Positions 41,179 to 50,483 of a stretch of 64,000 bases of DNA are shown one piece after another (within the stretch, counting starts at the first letter, position 1; every line of letters begins with the position of its first letter). A program made the translations under genes and the position numbers. A model generated the notes under the pieces. It was not told the origin of the DNA. It saw only the letters and a list, made by a program, of their open reading frames with translations, and did no database searches. Origin of the DNA: Mixta tenebrionis (lineage in GTDB: Bacteria; Pseudomonadota; Gammaproteobacteria; Enterobacterales; Enterobacteriaceae); assembly GCF_006517625.1 (NCBI RefSeq), contig NZ_VHQI01000005.1:341-64340 (forward strand). Direction: 5' to 3'.

Positions 41179-41216
41179 ATAGCTAACGCTATAAAGTATA
41201 GCAACGGCTATACTTT
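41179..41216 (-). promoter_or_regulatory. Two tandem MntR-type operators upstream of mntH
   Basis: Site 1: AAAGTATAGC-AACG-GCTATACTTT (41193-41216), a perfect 10-bp inverted repeat like the E. coli MntR box AACATAGC-N4-GCTATGTT. Site 2: ATAGC-TAAC-GCTAT (41179-41192), a shorter one with centre 19 bp away. TATACT within site 1 could be the -10 of mntH on the minus strand, giving repression by Mn-MntR. Confidence 0.85.
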
Positions 41217-41451
41217 TATTCACAATAGCTGACCGTTTAAAATTCAGCAACACTTTAACTCTATGTCATGCCCGGAATGTTAACAATAAATATGTGGGTT
41301 TTTTAATCAGTGTTACAGTTGTGATCGGTAAGACTTTTCTGGTGAGTATGGCGACAAGTAATTGTTATATTGTGGACTTGATCTCGTTTTTACGCTCGCT
41401 GTTACATAGAATACGCAGCGAAATATAATCTGCCTCAAAATCGGAGCATAC

Positions 41452-42639
41452 ATGTCCCACATTTTGCACTTTGTTCTGGCGCTGGTTGTGGTTGCCGTGC
41501 TGGCTTTGCTGGTGAGCCGCGATCGCAAAAGCATCCGCGTCCGTTTTATTGTACAGCTGTTAGTGATTGAGGTGCTGCTTGCGTGGTTTTTCCTCAACTC
41601 TGAAGCTGGCCTGGGATTCGTAAAAGGCTTTGCCGGCCTGTTTGACTACCTGCTGAAATACGCGGCTGAAGGGACCAACTTCGTATTCGGCGGTATGAAT
41701 GACAAAGGAATGGCGTTCTTCTTCCTCAATGTTCTTTGTCCTATCGTGTTTATCTCCGCCCTGATTGGTATTTTGCAGCATCTGCGCATCCTGCCGATCG
41801 TTATTCGCGCTATCGGTACGGTGCTGTCGAAAATTAACGGCATGGGCAAACTGGAATCCTTTAACGCGGTCAGTTCACTGATTCTGGGACAGTCAGAAAA
41901 CTTCATCGCCTATAAAGATATCCTTGGACAGATGTCGCAGCGCCGCATGTACACCATGGCCGCTACCGCAATGTCCACCGTTTCCATGTCGATCGTCGGC
42001 GCCTATATGACCATGCTGCAGCCGAAATATGTGGTTGCCGCGCTGGTGCTGAATATGTTCAGTACCTTTATCGTGCTGTCGCTGATCAACCCCTACCGCG
42101 TAGAGAAAGAAGAGGATCTGCAGCTTAACGATCTGCATAAGGGCCAGAGCTTCTTTGAAATGCTGGGCGAATATATCCTTGCCGGTTTCCGCGTGGCGAT
42201 TATCGTTGCGGCGATGCTGATCGGCTTTATCGCCCTGATTAGCTGCATCAACGCGCTGTTTGACGCCATTTTCGGCATCAGCTTCCAGGGCGTGCTGGGC
42301 TATATCTTCTTCCCGTTCGCCTGGATCATGGGCGTACCGGCCAATGAAGCGTTGCAGGTAGGCGGCATTATGGCTACCAAGCTGGTTTCCAACGAGTTTG
42401 TCGCGATGATGGAACTGCAAAAAATCGCCGCCAACCTTTCGCCGCGCGGCGAAGGCATCCTTTCCGTGTTCCTGGTCTCCTTTGCTAACTTCTCATCGAT
42501 CGGCATCGTGGCCGGGGCGATTAAAGGTCTGCATGAGGAGCAGGGCAACGTGGTTTCGCGCTTCGGCCTGAAGCTGCTGTACGGCTCTACGCTGGTAAGC
42601 GTGCTGTCCGCCTCTATCGCCGGCCTGGTGCTGGGCTGA
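41452..42639 (+). CDS. nupC: NupC, nucleoside:proton symporter
   Basis: 395 residues. Concentrative nucleoside transporter: [13 protein letters not shown] and [16 protein letters not shown] motifs that bind nucleoside, ten or so membrane segments. Very close to E. coli NupC but lacking about six residues around the NALFATVTGW region. Imports pyrimidine and adenine nucleosides. A terminator follows at 42663-42687. Confidence 0.96.
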   Translation: MSHILHFVLALVVVAVLALLVSRDRKSIRVRFIVQLLVIEVLLAWFFLNSEAGLGFVKGFAGLFDYLLKYAAEGTNFVFGGMNDKGMAFFFLNVLCPIVFISALIGILQHLRILPIVIRAIGTVLSKINGMGKLESFNAVSSLILGQSENFIAYKDILGQMSQRRMYTMAATAMSTVSMSIVGAYMTMLQPKYVVAALVLNMFSTFIVLSLINPYRVEKEEDLQLNDLHKGQSFFEMLGEYILAGFRVAIIVAAMLIGFIALISCINALFDAIFGISFQGVLGYIFFPFAWIMGVPANEALQVGGIMATKLVSNEFVAMMELQKIAANLSPRGEGILSVFLVSFANFSSIGIVAGAIKGLHEEQGNVVSRFGLKLLYGSTLVSVLSASIAGLVLG

Positions 42640-42662
42640 CGGCTTGCCGTTGCTGACAGGAA

Positions 42663-42687
42663 AAACCGGGCCTCGCCCGGTTTTTTT
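42663..42687 (+). terminator. Terminator after nupC
   Basis: 9-bp stem AAACCGGGC/GCCCGGTTT, CTC loop, seven Ts. Confidence 0.9.
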
Positions 42688-42853
42688 ACGCCCCGCTTTC
42701 GGACGGCGTTACGCAGCGACAGAGGCGTGCAGCAAAACCGGCTTAGCGATGCGCAGGCGCAGCAAAAAACGACTGAATGCCGGATCGCAGAGATCAAAAC
42801 GGGAGCATCAGGACAGGTAACAACAGCAGGATAAACAGGAATAACTGAAATAA

Positions 42854-42929
<76 letters not shown>

Positions 42930-42977
42930 ACATCAGAGATAGTGATTAACCGTCGCCAAACCCCTTGGGATAAGATT

Positions 42978-43053
<76 letters not shown>

Positions 43054-43101
43054 ACATCAGAGATAGTGATTAACCGTCGCCAAACCCCTTGGGATAAGAT
43101 T

Positions 43102-43177
43102 TGGTGGAGCTAAGCGGGATCGAACCGCTGACCTCCTGCGTGCAAAGCAGGCGCTCTCCCAGCTGAGCTATAGCCCC
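43102..43177 (-). tRNA. tRNA-Ala (TGC)
   Basis: 76 nt with CCA; anticodon loop TTTGCAC gives TGC. Acceptor GGGGCTA/TAGCTCC fully compatible. First gene of the array after the promoter at 43211-43239. Confidence 0.96.
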
Positions 43178-43210
43178 GAACCGGATAATCGTGTCGTGTT
43201 GACGGAGCGC

Positions 43211-43239
43211 ATGATATGAAACCGCCTTCGGGGTGTCAA
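43211..43239 (-). promoter_or_regulatory. Promoter of the alanine tRNA array
   Basis: Minus-strand TTGACA (43239-43234), 17-nt spacer, TATCAT (43216-43211), followed by a GC-rich discriminator, the form of a strong stable-RNA promoter. Confidence 0.85.
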
Positions 43240-43596
43240 CGGCAAATTTAAAATCTGTGTCCGATCGCTGAAAAAGGCGTCAAACGGCGGCCTGACGTCG
43301 GCAGCAAACAACAAATTTAGTGCCGGACAATCCTCCTGTAGCGCGGGTTTCAGGGCGGGTTGATGATGCAAATTGGCGTTGTGGAAAGATTTCCCGCTGG
43401 CAGCGCGCCCGGCGGGTTTTGCTTGTTAATTCATGGTTAATTTAATTATAAAAGCCGCTTGTTATTGTTAATGCGCTATGCAAAACTTCGCGCGCTAATT
43501 AATTGAATGGTTAATCGCATCCCTTACCAGCCGCGCCCTGCCGCCGGTGAGCGGCGAAAACCAACCTGATCTTTTGACTAACACACCAGAGCTATT
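43240..43596. other. Intergenic region before the FNT gene
   Basis: 357 bp. 43425-43510 is AT-rich and likely holds the FNT promoter. I see no FNR box with both halves, repeat or frame of note. Confidence 0.4.
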
Positions 43597-44385
43597 ATGT
43601 CCTTGCATTCACCTAAAGAAATCGCCGCCATCGCTATTCAGTCGGGGGTAGCGAAAAGCCGCCTGCCGGTTTCCTCTCTGTTAATTCTTGGCTTTATGGC
43701 CGGCGCCTTTATCGCCGTCGGCTTTCTGCTCGATCTGCACGTAATTAACAAGCTGCCGGCCGACTGGGGCTCTTTCGGCGGCTTTCTCGGCGCCGCCGTT
43801 TTTCCGGTTGGCCTGATTCTGACCATCCTCGCCGGCGGCGAGCTGCTGACCGGTAATATGCTGACGTTGCCCATCGCCTGGTTTGCCCGTCAGGTGAGCG
43901 GCTTCAGCGTGCTGCGCAACTGGTTCTGGATCACCGTCGCCAACTTTATCGGCAGCGTGGCGGTAGCCTGGTTCTTCGGCCATATCCTGGGCATGACCGA
44001 AGGAGATTACCTGAATAAAACCGTCGCCATCGCCAGCGCCAAGGTAAACGCCGATTTTACCCACGCGTTTATTTCCGGTATCGGCTGTAACTGGCTGGTA
44101 TGCCTTGCCGTCTGGCTGGCGTTCGCCAGTAAAGATATGGTTGGCAAGATCTTTGGCGCCTGGTTTCCGGTTATGGCCTTTGTCGCTATCGGCTTTCAGC
44201 ACGTGGTGGCGAATATGTTTATCGTCCCGGCGGCGATTTTTGCCGGCCAGCTGAGCTGGGCGGACTATCTGCCGAACTTTGTCGGCGTCTACCTGGGCAA
44301 CGCCGTTGGCGGCGCCGTGTTCGTTGGCCTTGCCTACTTCCTCGCATATCGTCCGGCGCCGGAAGCCGCTCCCGCCTCGCGTTAA
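43597..44385 (+). CDS. Formate/nitrite transporter (FNT) family channel
   Basis: 262 residues with six membrane segments. FNT features: GAFIAVGF, GGELLTGNML (helix-break motif), ISGIGCNWLVCLAVWLA and GFQHVVANMF with the central conserved His. Inner-membrane channel for small monocarboxylates (formate, nitrite, or lactate/acetate). It is neither clearly FocA nor NirC, and no pflB or nir genes adjoin it, so the substrate is open. Single-gene unit upstream of yfeC. Confidence 0.9.
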   Translation: MSLHSPKEIAAIAIQSGVAKSRLPVSSLLILGFMAGAFIAVGFLLDLHVINKLPADWGSFGGFLGAAVFPVGLILTILAGGELLTGNMLTLPIAWFARQVSGFSVLRNWFWITVANFIGSVAVAWFFGHILGMTEGDYLNKTVAIASAKVNADFTHAFISGIGCNWLVCLAVWLAFASKDMVGKIFGAWFPVMAFVAIGFQHVVANMFIVPAAIFAGQLSWADYLPNFVGVYLGNAVGGAVFVGLAYFLAYRPAPEAAPASR

Positions 44386-44510
44386 TCTTTTCTGTCCTTC
44401 GCCTGTCGGTGGAGGACAGCAGCTTTTCTGTTAGTGATCCACGTTAGTTAATACCATCACGTTTTCATGTAATATATTTGCCTGTGGTTTAAGTTTACAG
44501 GGAGGGAAAC

Positions 44511-44864
44511 GTGAAAGAGGAATGGTTAACTCCGGATGAGCTTGCCCAACGGACAGGCTATACGCGCCAGACAATCAATAAATGGATTAAGCGCGAAGGT
44601 TGGATCACCAGGCCCAAACCGGGCGTCCAGGGCGGCAAAGCGCGCATCGTAAAGATCGATGAGCGGGTCAACAACTATCTGAACGCCGTACGTCACGCCG
44701 CCGAACCTGCGGGCACCTATCTGGCGAAGCAGGGAACCCTGCCCACGCTGCTGATCTCCTGCGTTCAGCAGATGACGCCGCTGGAACAGGAGACGTTGCA
44801 AAAGCTCTTGCTGCGCGAGGGCGTGAAAGGGTTGCTGCAGCGACTGAATATTGAGGATAAATAA
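44511..44864 (+). CDS. yfeC: YfeC-family DNA-binding protein
   Basis: 117 residues. N-terminal winged HTH: WLTPDELAQRTGYTRQTINKWIKREGW, then PKPGVQGGKARIV, as in E. coli YfeC/YfeD; C-terminal LLLREGVKGLLQRL. E. coli has two paralogues upstream of gltX; only one is present here. Regulatory target unknown. GGAGGG precedes the GTG/ATG start. Confidence 0.88.
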   Translation: MKEEWLTPDELAQRTGYTRQTINKWIKREGWITRPKPGVQGGKARIVKIDERVNNYLNAVRHAAEPAGTYLAKQGTLPTLLISCVQQMTPLEQETLQKLLLREGVKGLLQRLNIEDK

Positions 44865-44890
44865 AAAACCGGAAGCTTGCTTCCGGTTTT
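44865..44890. terminator. Bidirectional terminator between yfeC and gltX
   Basis: 12-bp perfect inverted repeat AAAACCGGAAGC with T/A tails on both sides. Confidence 0.88.
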
Positions 44891-44915
44891 GTCGTTAAAC
44901 GGGCGGGGTTAAACC

Positions 44916-46331
44916 TCAGCCCTGCGCTTCGCGCTCGCTGATAAACGCCAGCGCCTGTTCGATGCGCGCAACGGTACGGGCTTTGCCGATCGCCTGTACG
45001 GTCACGTCCAGCGCGGGCGACTGCCCTGCTCCCGTTACCGCAACACGCAGCGGCATACCAACTTTGCCCATTCCGACTTCCAGCTCGTCCGCCGCCGCCT
45101 GAATCGCCTGATGGACATTCTCCGCCGTCCAGTCGCTAATTGCGGCCAGTTTGTCGCGCACTCGCTCCAGCGGCTGGCGCGCTACCGGACGCAGATGTTT
45201 TTTCGCGGCATCCGCATCAAAGGCGTCAAAGTCTTCGTAGAAATAGCGGCAGGAGGCTGCTATCTCTTTCAGGGTCTTGCAGCGTTCGCCCAGCAGTTTC
45301 ACCAGCTGCGCCAGCTCAGGGCCGGTACGGGTATCAATCTGCGCCTGCTCAATATGCCACTGCAGATGGGTGGCGACATATTCCGGCGGCAGCGTGTTGA
45401 TATAGTGGTGGTTCAACCACAGCAGCTTTTCGGTATTAAAGGCGCTGGCGGATTTGCTTACCGCATCCAGCGAGAAGAACTGTTTCATCTCGTCGATTGA
45501 GAAGATCTCCTGATCGCCGTGCGACCAGCCCAGGCGTACCAGATAGTTGAGCAGCGCTTCCGGCAGATAACCATCGTCGCGATACTGCATGACCCCTACC
45601 GCGCCGTGACGCTTGGAGAGTTTTTTACCGTCGTCGCCCAGAATCATCGAGACGTGAGCATACACCGGCACCTGCGCGCCGATCGCCTTCAGGATATTGA
45701 TCTGGCGCGGCGTATTGTTGATGTGGTCCTCGCCGCGGATTACATGGGTGATTTCCATATCCCAGTCATCGATCACCACGCAGAAGTTGTAAGTCGGCGA
45801 GCCGTCGGTACGACGGATGATCAGATCGTCCAGCTCCTGATTGCTGAACTCAATCGGACCTCGAATTTGATCGTCAAACACCACTGAGCCTTCCTGCGGG
45901 TTGCGGAACCGCACCACATGCGGCTCATCAGCGGCATGATGCTCATGGCTGTCGCGGCAGCGGCCGTCATAGCGCGGCTTCTCGCCGTTCGCCATTTGCG
46001 TTTCGCGCAGCTGCTCTAAACGCTCTTTTGAGCAGTAGCATTTATAGGCCGTTCCCGCCTCCAGCATCTCGTCGATCACCGCGTTGTAGCGATCGAAGCG
46101 TTTGGTCTGATAGTAAGGGCCTTCATCCCAGTCGAGGTTGAGCCAGTTCATGCCATCCATAATCGCATCGATGGCCTGCTGCGTGGAGCGCTCCAGATCG
46201 GTATCCTCAATGCGCAGGACAAATTCGCCTTCGTGGTTACGCGCAAACAGCCAGGAATAAAGTGCGGTGCGGGCGCCGCCGACATGCAGGTAACCGGTCG
46301 GACTCGGCGCGAAACGGGTTTTGATTTTCAT
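44916..46331 (-). CDS. gltX: Glutamyl-tRNA synthetase
   Basis: 471 residues from the ATG at 46331, identical in length to E. coli GltX; an upstream in-frame ATG at 46406 is not conserved. Class I motifs: [16 protein letters not shown] (HIGH) and [10 protein letters not shown] (KMSKS); zinc-binding Cys in CYCSKE and CRDSHEHH region. Charges tRNA-Glu in the cytoplasm. The adjacent tRNA operon diverges. Confidence 0.97.
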   Translation of the reverse strand: MKIKTRFAPSPTGYLHVGGARTALYSWLFARNHEGEFVLRIEDTDLERSTQQAIDAIMDGMNWLNLDWDEGPYYQTKRFDRYNAVIDEMLEAGTAYKCYCSKERLEQLRETQMANGEKPRYDGRCRDSHEHHAADEPHVVRFRNPQEGSVVFDDQIRGPIEFSNQELDDLIIRRTDGSPTYNFCVVIDDWDMEITHVIRGEDHINNTPRQINILKAIGAQVPVYAHVSMILGDDGKKLSKRHGAVGVMQYRDDGYLPEALLNYLVRLGWSHGDQEIFSIDEMKQFFSLDAVSKSASAFNTEKLLWLNHHYINTLPPEYVATHLQWHIEQAQIDTRTGPELAQLVKLLGERCKTLKEIAASCRYFYEDFDAFDADAAKKHLRPVARQPLERVRDKLAAISDWTAENVHQAIQAAADELEVGMGKVGMPLRVAVTGAGQSPALDVTVQAIGKARTVARIEQALAFISEREAQG

Positions 46332-46557
46332 TGAGCTTGCCTTAGTGCGCAGTTTTTCTGCGGAATGACAGAAAAGGTATTTTTCATGCATGGATTCAGT
46401 GCGCATATTCTATCACCTGCCTTTGATTCCTCAACGGCAAACCCGGCGATGATGCGTCAGGTCACTGAATTTTCATCCGCTGCGGCGGCAGTTTCGGCTA
46501 AAAGCGCGACAGGATGCCTAATTTTAAGTCGAACAAACATTTTCAATTTAAAAAGCG

Positions 46558-46585
46558 TTGACTCATTGCCAACTCTCCCTATAAT
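46558..46585 (+). promoter_or_regulatory. Promoter of the Val/Lys tRNA operon
   Basis: TTGACT (46558-46563), 16-nt spacer, TATAAT (46580-46585), then GCGAC discriminator, typical of growth-rate-controlled tRNA promoters. Confidence 0.9.
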
Positions 46586-46602
46586 GCGACTCCACACAGC
46601 GG

Positions 46603-46678
46603 GGGTGATTAGCTCAGTTGGTAGAGCATCTCCCTTACAAGGAGGGGGTCGGCGGTTCGAGCCCGTCATCACCCACCA
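46603..46678 (+). tRNA. valU: tRNA-Val (TAC), copy 1
   Basis: 76 nt with CCA; anticodon loop TTACAAG gives TAC. First of a four-tRNA operon as in E. coli valUXY-lysV beside gltX. Confidence 0.97.
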
Positions 46679-46716
46679 TCTTCAGATGGCCCGCAGTGTA
46701 AGACAGCTTCAAAGAT

Positions 46717-46792
46717 GGGTGATTAGCTCAGTTGGTAGAGCATCTCCCTTACAAGGAGGGGGTCGGCGGTTCGAGCCCGTCATCACCCACCA
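46717..46792 (+). tRNA. valX: tRNA-Val (TAC), copy 2
   Basis: 76 nt, identical to copy 1, CCA encoded. Confidence 0.97.
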
Positions 46793-46814
46793 TCTTTGAC
46801 TGTCGCACCGAAAC

Positions 46815-46890
46815 GGGTGATTAGCTCAGTTGGTAGAGCACCTCCCTTACAAGGAGGGGGTCGGCGGTTCGAGCCCGTCATCACCCACCA
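46815..46890 (+). tRNA. valY: tRNA-Val (TAC), copy 3
   Basis: 76 nt, differs from copies 1 and 2 only at the anticodon-stem base before CTCCC (GCACCTCCC against GCATCTCCC). CCA encoded. Confidence 0.97.
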
Positions 46891-46892
46891 TC

Positions 46893-46968
46893 GGGTCGTT
46901 AGCTCAGTTGGTAGAGCAGTTGACTTTTAATCAATTGGTCGCAGGTTCGAATCCTGCACGACCCACCA
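46893..46968 (+). tRNA. lysV: tRNA-Lys (TTT)
   Basis: 76 nt with CCA; anticodon TTT in GACTTTTAATC. Two nt after valY. Its last ~15 nt are partly duplicated at about 47107-47125. Confidence 0.97.
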
Positions 46969-46976
46969 GTGTAGAA

Positions 46977-46999
46977 AGGCGCCCTAAAGGCGCCTTTTT
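46977..46999 (+). terminator. Terminator of the tRNA operon, copy 1
   Basis: AGGCGCC-CTAAA-GGCGCCT followed by Ts, 8 nt after tRNA-Lys. Confidence 0.9.
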
Positions 47000-47013
47000 G
47001 CTATGCCGAATCG

Positions 47014-47112
47014 GCAGGATGAGAACCTGCAGCAGGTTCGGGTCGAGCGCAGGCGAGACAACGTTGCCTCTGGCAACGGCCCGCAGGGCGAGGCAAAGCC
47101 GAGTCATCCTGC
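47014..47112 (+). repeat. 99-bp structured element after tRNA operon, copy 1
   Basis: Ends are inverted (GCAGGATGA ... TCATCCTGC); inside are hairpins GAACCTGC-AGC-AGGTTC type, GTTGCCTCTGGCAAC and GCCCGCAGGGC. Copy 2 at 47169-47267 has the same length with 3 differences. Confidence 0.85.
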
Positions 47113-47131
47113 ACCACCCACCAGTGTAAAA

Positions 47132-47154
47132 AGGCGCCCTAACGGCGCCTTTTT
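47132..47154 (+). terminator. Terminator of the tRNA operon, copy 2
   Basis: AGGCGCC-CTAAC-GGCGCCT and Ts; duplicate of 46977-46999 as part of a 155-bp tandem unit. Confidence 0.8.
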
Positions 47155-47168
47155 GCTATGCCGAAGCG

Positions 47169-47267
47169 GCAGGATGAGAACCTGCAGCAGCTTCGGGGCG
47201 AACGCAGGCGAGACAACGTTGCCTCTGGCAACGGCCCGCAGGGCGAGGCAAAGCCGAGTCATCCTGC
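47169..47267 (+). repeat. 99-bp structured element after tRNA operon, copy 2
   Basis: Second copy, 155 bp downstream of the first; three substitutions, all in the first 40 nt. The remaining 47268-47513 has AT-rich sequence with the promoter of the symporter gene presumably, nothing else seen. Confidence 0.85.
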
Positions 47268-47513
47268 CGCCCGGTTATTCATCTGATAATTTGCTCTCAT
47301 TTTGAGATTTTTATCACGCCCGGTCGCATCGCCATTCATGCGAAGTTATCAATTAGCAGGTTAATAAATTCATCAATTAATAATTTACCTATTATCATTT
47401 TTTGTCGCCTTCAGCGCCCTCCCTGGCCGCCAGAATCGCTGATCCCCTCGCCTGCCGGCCGCTGGTCTGCTTCTTGCTAAGAAGCTGTCAGGTTAAATCA
47501 GGGGGGCCACAGC

Positions 47514-48923
47514 GTGAGTAACCATTCCATTATTACCGTCATCGTTATTCTGTATATCATTATCATGATTGGCGTATCTCTCTATGCCAGAACGCGAATC
47601 AACAACTCGGACGATTATCATCTTGCCGGGCGACGCTTAGGTACGGTTATGCTGGCGGGCACGCTGGCGGCCACGGAAATCGGCGGCGGCAGCACTATTG
47701 GCGTAACGGCCAAAGCCTATGGCGAGTGGGGAATCTCCGCCGCCTGGTACGTTATCGCTACCGGCATCGGTATTTTTTTGGTGGCGTTTATTGCGCCCTA
47801 TATGCGCCGGGCGATGGCGACAACGGTGCCGGAAATTATCGGCAGGCGTTATGGCAAAAGCAGCCATTTAATTACCAGCATCCTGTCGGTTATTTCTTTA
47901 ATCTCCCTGGCGGCGGCGCAAATTACCGCCTGCGCGACCGTGGTCAGCGTAATGCTGAATATTAACTTCTCGGTAGCGTTGCTGGTCGCCGGTTGCCTGC
48001 TGGTTTTTTATACGTGGGTCGGCGGCATGTGGAGCCTGTCGCTTACCGACTTCATCCAGTTTTTTATTATCGTTTTCGGCTTTTCCATTGCAGTGATCTA
48101 TATTCTGGCCAGCGATCCCGCAGGCTGGACGCACGTTTTCCACGCCCTGCCGCAGGAAAAATTATCCACCACCCGGCTGGGGTGGGGTTCGATTATCGGC
48201 CTGATCGTTATGTACTTCATGACGTTTTGTACCGGCCAGGAAGCGGTTCAGCGTTTTTACTCGGCGAAAAATGAAAAAATAGCGATACGCGGCGCCCTGC
48301 TGTGCGGCCTGACGATCGCGGCCTATGCGCTGGTGCCGGCCATTTTCGGTCTTATCGCCTCCGTCTATTATCCCGATATCGCCGCCAACGATGCGCTGGC
48401 GATCACCGCGGCGGATAAGCTGCCGCCGCTGTTTGCCGGAGTAATACTCTCCGCCGTGCTGTTCGCGACCATGTCGAGCGGCTCTGGCGATTTGCTGGGC
48501 GCCTCCAGCATTATGGTCAAGGATATCTATTACGGGTTTATTGATAAAAAGGCGCATACCTCGGCAAGCGAGCTGAAAAACAGCAAAAGAATTGTGATCA
48601 TTACCGGCGTTATCGCTATTGTTATCGCCTTCTTCAGCCAGCAGATTATTGAGCTGTTGATTTTTGCCTTTACTATTCGCGCCACCGGCCCGTTTGCCGC
48701 TTATCTGTACGGCCTGCTGGCGGATTACGTTACGCCGCGCGCCGGCTTACTGTCGATTATTGTCGGCACCCTGGCCGGGATAGTCTGGCAACTTCTTGGT
48801 CAGCCCTACGGCATTTACGCCATTATCATCGGCGCGTTAATGAGCTTAATCAGCTTCCTGATTACGCGTCAAATTGATAAGTTCCTCGGCGTAAAAGGCT
48901 CGCCATCGTTATACAGCGAATAA
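47514..48923 (+). CDS. Sodium:solute symporter (SSS) family transporter
   Basis: 469 residues from a GTG start with AGGGGGG upstream. About 13 membrane segments; SSS features LAGRRLGTVMLAGTLAATEIGGGSTIG near the N-terminus, FYTWVGGMWSLSLTDFIQ, and TMSSGSGDLLGASSIM (sodium-site serines). Imports an organic solute with Na+. The substrate cannot be told from the sequence and the neighbours (tRNAs, FlxA-like gene) give no hint. Not part of the E. coli gltX-ligA region, so probably an insertion in this lineage. Confidence 0.88.
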   Translation: MSNHSIITVIVILYIIIMIGVSLYARTRINNSDDYHLAGRRLGTVMLAGTLAATEIGGGSTIGVTAKAYGEWGISAAWYVIATGIGIFLVAFIAPYMRRAMATTVPEIIGRRYGKSSHLITSILSVISLISLAAAQITACATVVSVMLNINFSVALLVAGCLLVFYTWVGGMWSLSLTDFIQFFIIVFGFSIAVIYILASDPAGWTHVFHALPQEKLSTTRLGWGSIIGLIVMYFMTFCTGQEAVQRFYSAKNEKIAIRGALLCGLTIAAYALVPAIFGLIASVYYPDIAANDALAITAADKLPPLFAGVILSAVLFATMSSGSGDLLGASSIMVKDIYYGFIDKKAHTSASELKNSKRIVIITGVIAIVIAFFSQQIIELLIFAFTIRATGPFAAYLYGLLADYVTPRAGLLSIIVGTLAGIVWQLLGQPYGIYAIIIGALMSLISFLITRQIDKFLGVKGSPSLYSE

Positions 48924-49148
48924 TTGCTGCCAGGCAGCCCGGCGAACCTATCCCTCTTTTGCCGGAGCTTACGCTGCGGCGGCGGGCATATTCTGTCCGA
49001 CGCCCGCTTTTTCACGTTGCTTATTACCATTTTATGCAGCCTTTTCGCTTTCTTTTCGTTTTCCTGGCGCAAGATTTACGTTTAGCTGCCTCAAGCCCTG
49101 CCCGACGCTGACCGATAGGTATAGCGATCCACCACCAGGGAGACGATC

Positions 49149-49472
49149 ATGATAGCTATCACTACTCCAGGCAGCGCCGGCGCAGCGCAAAGCAGCAGCG
49201 ACAGCGCGGCCGCAGCTGCACGCCTCACCAGCCGGATTGCTAAGCTACAGCAGCAGCTGAAAGAGGCGAGTAACTCAGATGCCGACAGCGAGGTAAAACA
49301 GCAGCAGCTACAGACGCAGATTAAACTGCTACAGGCGCAGCTGGTTCAGCTACAGCGCCAACAGGCGGAGGAAGCGAATCAACAGCAGCAGACGCGCGCA
49401 AGCGGCAGCGTCAATATTGCCGATGGCGTTAATCGTCCAACGGAGGAGCACCTGCTCAACGTTTATATCTAA
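49149..49472 (+). CDS. FlxA-like coiled-coil protein
   Basis: 107 residues. Ser/Ala-rich start, then a Gln-rich coiled coil ([13 protein letters not shown] ... [23 protein letters not shown]) as in E. coli FlxA (Pfam FlxA-like). FlxA is a flagellar-regulon protein of unknown role; no flagellar genes lie in the window. Its stop overlaps the stop of the convergent yfeR gene by 4 bp. Confidence 0.8.
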   Translation: MIAITTPGSAGAAQSSSDSAAAAARLTSRIAKLQQQLKEASNSDADSEVKQQQLQTQIKLLQAQLVQLQRQQAEEANQQQQTRASGSVNIADGVNRPTEEHLLNVYI

Positions 49473-50389
49473 AAAGCGGGCATCCGTTGCCGCTGTTGCG
49501 TCAGCAGCATCGCCTGCTGGCGCACCACCTGCCAGATCGCCTCTGCCGCAGGCGACAGCGAGCGGTTTTTACGATGAATCAGCGTTAAGGTTCGATTAAT
49601 TTCCGGCTGTAGCCGACGCACCGTCAACGGACGTCCCGCCGGTAGCGGCAACGCCAGCGCCGGCAGAATACTGATGCCGATTCCCGCCTCAACCATCGGA
49701 TAGAGCGTGGTGGGATGCCCGATTTCCTGCACGATTTCCGCCGTCACCTGCTGCTGCTTCAGCGCCTCATCAATCAGCACCCGGCTGCCGGACGCATAAT
49801 CCTGCAACACCATGGTGCGCCCGTTCAGCAGCGACCAGCAGACCGTTTCCGCCTGCGCCAGCGCGTCATCCTGTCGACAGAGCAGCAGGAAAGGCTCGGC
49901 CAGTATCGGCTGGGATGCAAACTCGCCTGCCGCCAGCGGGCCGACAACGATACCAAAATCCACCTCCGCATCGCGCACGCTCTGCACTACCCACTGCTGG
50001 GGGCGATCGCGCAGCGTCACCTTAATGTCGGGATAGCGCCGCTGGCTGGCGGCCAGGCACTGCGGCATCAGGTGGGCTGATATTGTCTGGCTGGCCGCAA
50101 CCCTGACCGTGCCGCTGCGCTGCTGCCCAAAGCTGCGCGTGTCAAGCAGCGTGGTATGCAGCTCTTCCAGCAGATGCTCCAGCCGCGTAGCCAGCTGCTG
50201 ACCGGCGCTGGTTAGTATGACTTCGCGCGTAGTGCGATCCAGCAGGCGAATACCGATCGCCGCCTCCAGCTCTTTAATGCTGTGGCTGACGGCGGACTGG
50301 CTCAGGCCGATCGCCTGTCCCGCCTGGCTGAAACTGCCCTGCTGCGCCACGGCCACAAACACCCGCAGCTGTCGTAAAGAGTAATTCAT
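49469..50389 (-). CDS. yfeR: YfeR, LysR-family regulator
   Basis: 306 residues. N-terminal LysR HTH ([38 protein letters not shown]) and a C-terminal effector-binding fold ([26 protein letters not shown]). Divergent from yfeH as in E. coli, where YfeR is osmolarity-linked and controls yfeH. The 94-bp spacer between them should hold its operator. Confidence 0.9.
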   Translation of the reverse strand: MNYSLRQLRVFVAVAQQGSFSQAGQAIGLSQSAVSHSIKELEAAIGIRLLDRTTREVILTSAGQQLATRLEHLLEELHTTLLDTRSFGQQRSGTVRVAASQTISAHLMPQCLAASQRRYPDIKVTLRDRPQQWVVQSVRDAEVDFGIVVGPLAAGEFASQPILAEPFLLLCRQDDALAQAETVCWSLLNGRTMVLQDYASGSRVLIDEALKQQQVTAEIVQEIGHPTTLYPMVEAGIGISILPALALPLPAGRPLTVRRLQPEINRTLTLIHRKNRSLSPAAEAIWQVVRQQAMLLTQQRQRMPAF

Positions 50390-50483
50390 CGACTATATTC
50401 ATGAATGGATGCAATAAATCAATTTTATTTCTAAACACCGCTGACGCACAATACGCCTATCCATTTCTAACCAGGTTTTAACA

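Noticed and set aside
41155-41180. Fur-like hexamers (TTATCG repeats) beside the MntR boxes
   Set aside because: Match to the Fur consensus is too weak to claim by eye.
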